This document shows positions 6,535 through 6,588 of a DNA stretch of 6,588 bases, one piece after another. Origin of the DNA: an uncultured Porphyromonadaceae bacterium (GTDB lineage: Bacteria; Bacteroidota; Bacteroidia; Bacteroidales; Muribaculaceae); contig CAMWUZ010000091.1 of assembly GCA_947177595.1 (NCBI GenBank), positions 1 to 6,588 of the forward strand, read 5' to 3'. The translations under genes and the position numbers were made by a program. The notes below the pieces were generated by a model that ran no database searches, was not told where the DNA came from, and was given only the letters and a program-made list of their open reading frames with translations. How positions within the stretch are numbered: position 1 is the stretch's first letter; every line of letters begins with the position of its first letter.

Positions 6535-6588
6535 CTGGCTCGTATACACATCTGACGCTGCCGACGACTAGTCGAGTGTAGATCTCGG
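6535..6588. other. Illumina Nextera adapter read-through at the contig end (artefact)
   Basis: These bases are synthetic. Positions 6535-6553 match the transposon mosaic end CTGTCTCTTATACACATCT at 17 of 19 bases, differing at 6538 and 6542 (G for T). Positions 6554-6567 are exactly GACGCTGCCGACGA, the rest of the reverse complement of the Nextera read 1 adapter. Positions 6568-6575 are CTAGTCGA, the reverse complement of TCGACTAG, which I recall as Nextera XT i5 index S513. Positions 6576-6588 are GTGTAGATCTCGG, the reverse complement of the start of P5. The order mosaic end, adapter, index, P5 leaves little doubt. The exact genomic junction lies between about 6534 and 6543. Confidence 0.97.

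Noticed and set aside
6282..6551. Minus-strand frame of 89 codons at the right end
   Set aside because: Its start codon lies inside the Nextera mosaic end, so it is an artefact, and the rest is antisense to the DUF4831 gene.

Overview
The window is a piece of a Bacteroidales-type genome (phylum Bacteroidota), and the gut family Muribaculaceae is a plausible but unproven source. Three things point there. A DUF4831 protein, a family I know only from Bacteroidota, lies at the right end. The promoter-like boxes fit the Bacteroidetes TAnnTTTG -7 consensus rather than TATAAT. The genes mostly lack strong Shine-Dalgarno sequences. The last ~54 bases are not genomic: they are Illumina Nextera read-through adapter, so this is the raw end of an assembled contig, probably from a metagenome or a draft genome.

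Layout: positions 1-4449 are filled by five co-directional minus-strand genes, very likely one operon. In transcription order they are hpt (hypoxanthine phosphoribosyltransferase), adk (adenylate kinase), a NUDIX hydrolase of ADP-ribose pyrophosphatase type, priA (replication restart helicase) and the first 62 codons of a TamB/AsmA-like envelope protein cut off by the left edge. Gaps between genes are only 10-36 bases. A divergent intergenic region of about 180 bases (4450-4626) carries a candidate -7 box for each direction and a perfect 6-bp-arm palindrome just downstream of the hpt-side box. From 4627 on the plus strand lie nnr (bifunctional NAD(P)HX epimerase/dehydratase) and, two bases later, the N-terminal part of an exported DUF4831 protein that runs into the adapter.

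Functional theme: nucleotide and cofactor upkeep. Hpt salvages purine bases using PRPP. Adk interconverts AMP, ADP and ATP. The NUDIX enzyme probably cleaves ADP-ribose to AMP and ribose 5-phosphate. Nnr repairs damaged NAD(P)H, with its dehydratase half using ADP and releasing AMP. Two of these enzymes would therefore produce AMP, the substrate of Adk. PriA and the TamB-like gene appear to share the transcript without an obvious metabolic link.

I found no mobile element, CRISPR array, RNA gene, phage gene or defence system. This is mostly ordinary core-genome sequence. The points most worth a second look are the adapter-derived false C-terminus on the last protein, the palindrome at the hpt promoter, and the coupling of an unknown exported protein to nnr.
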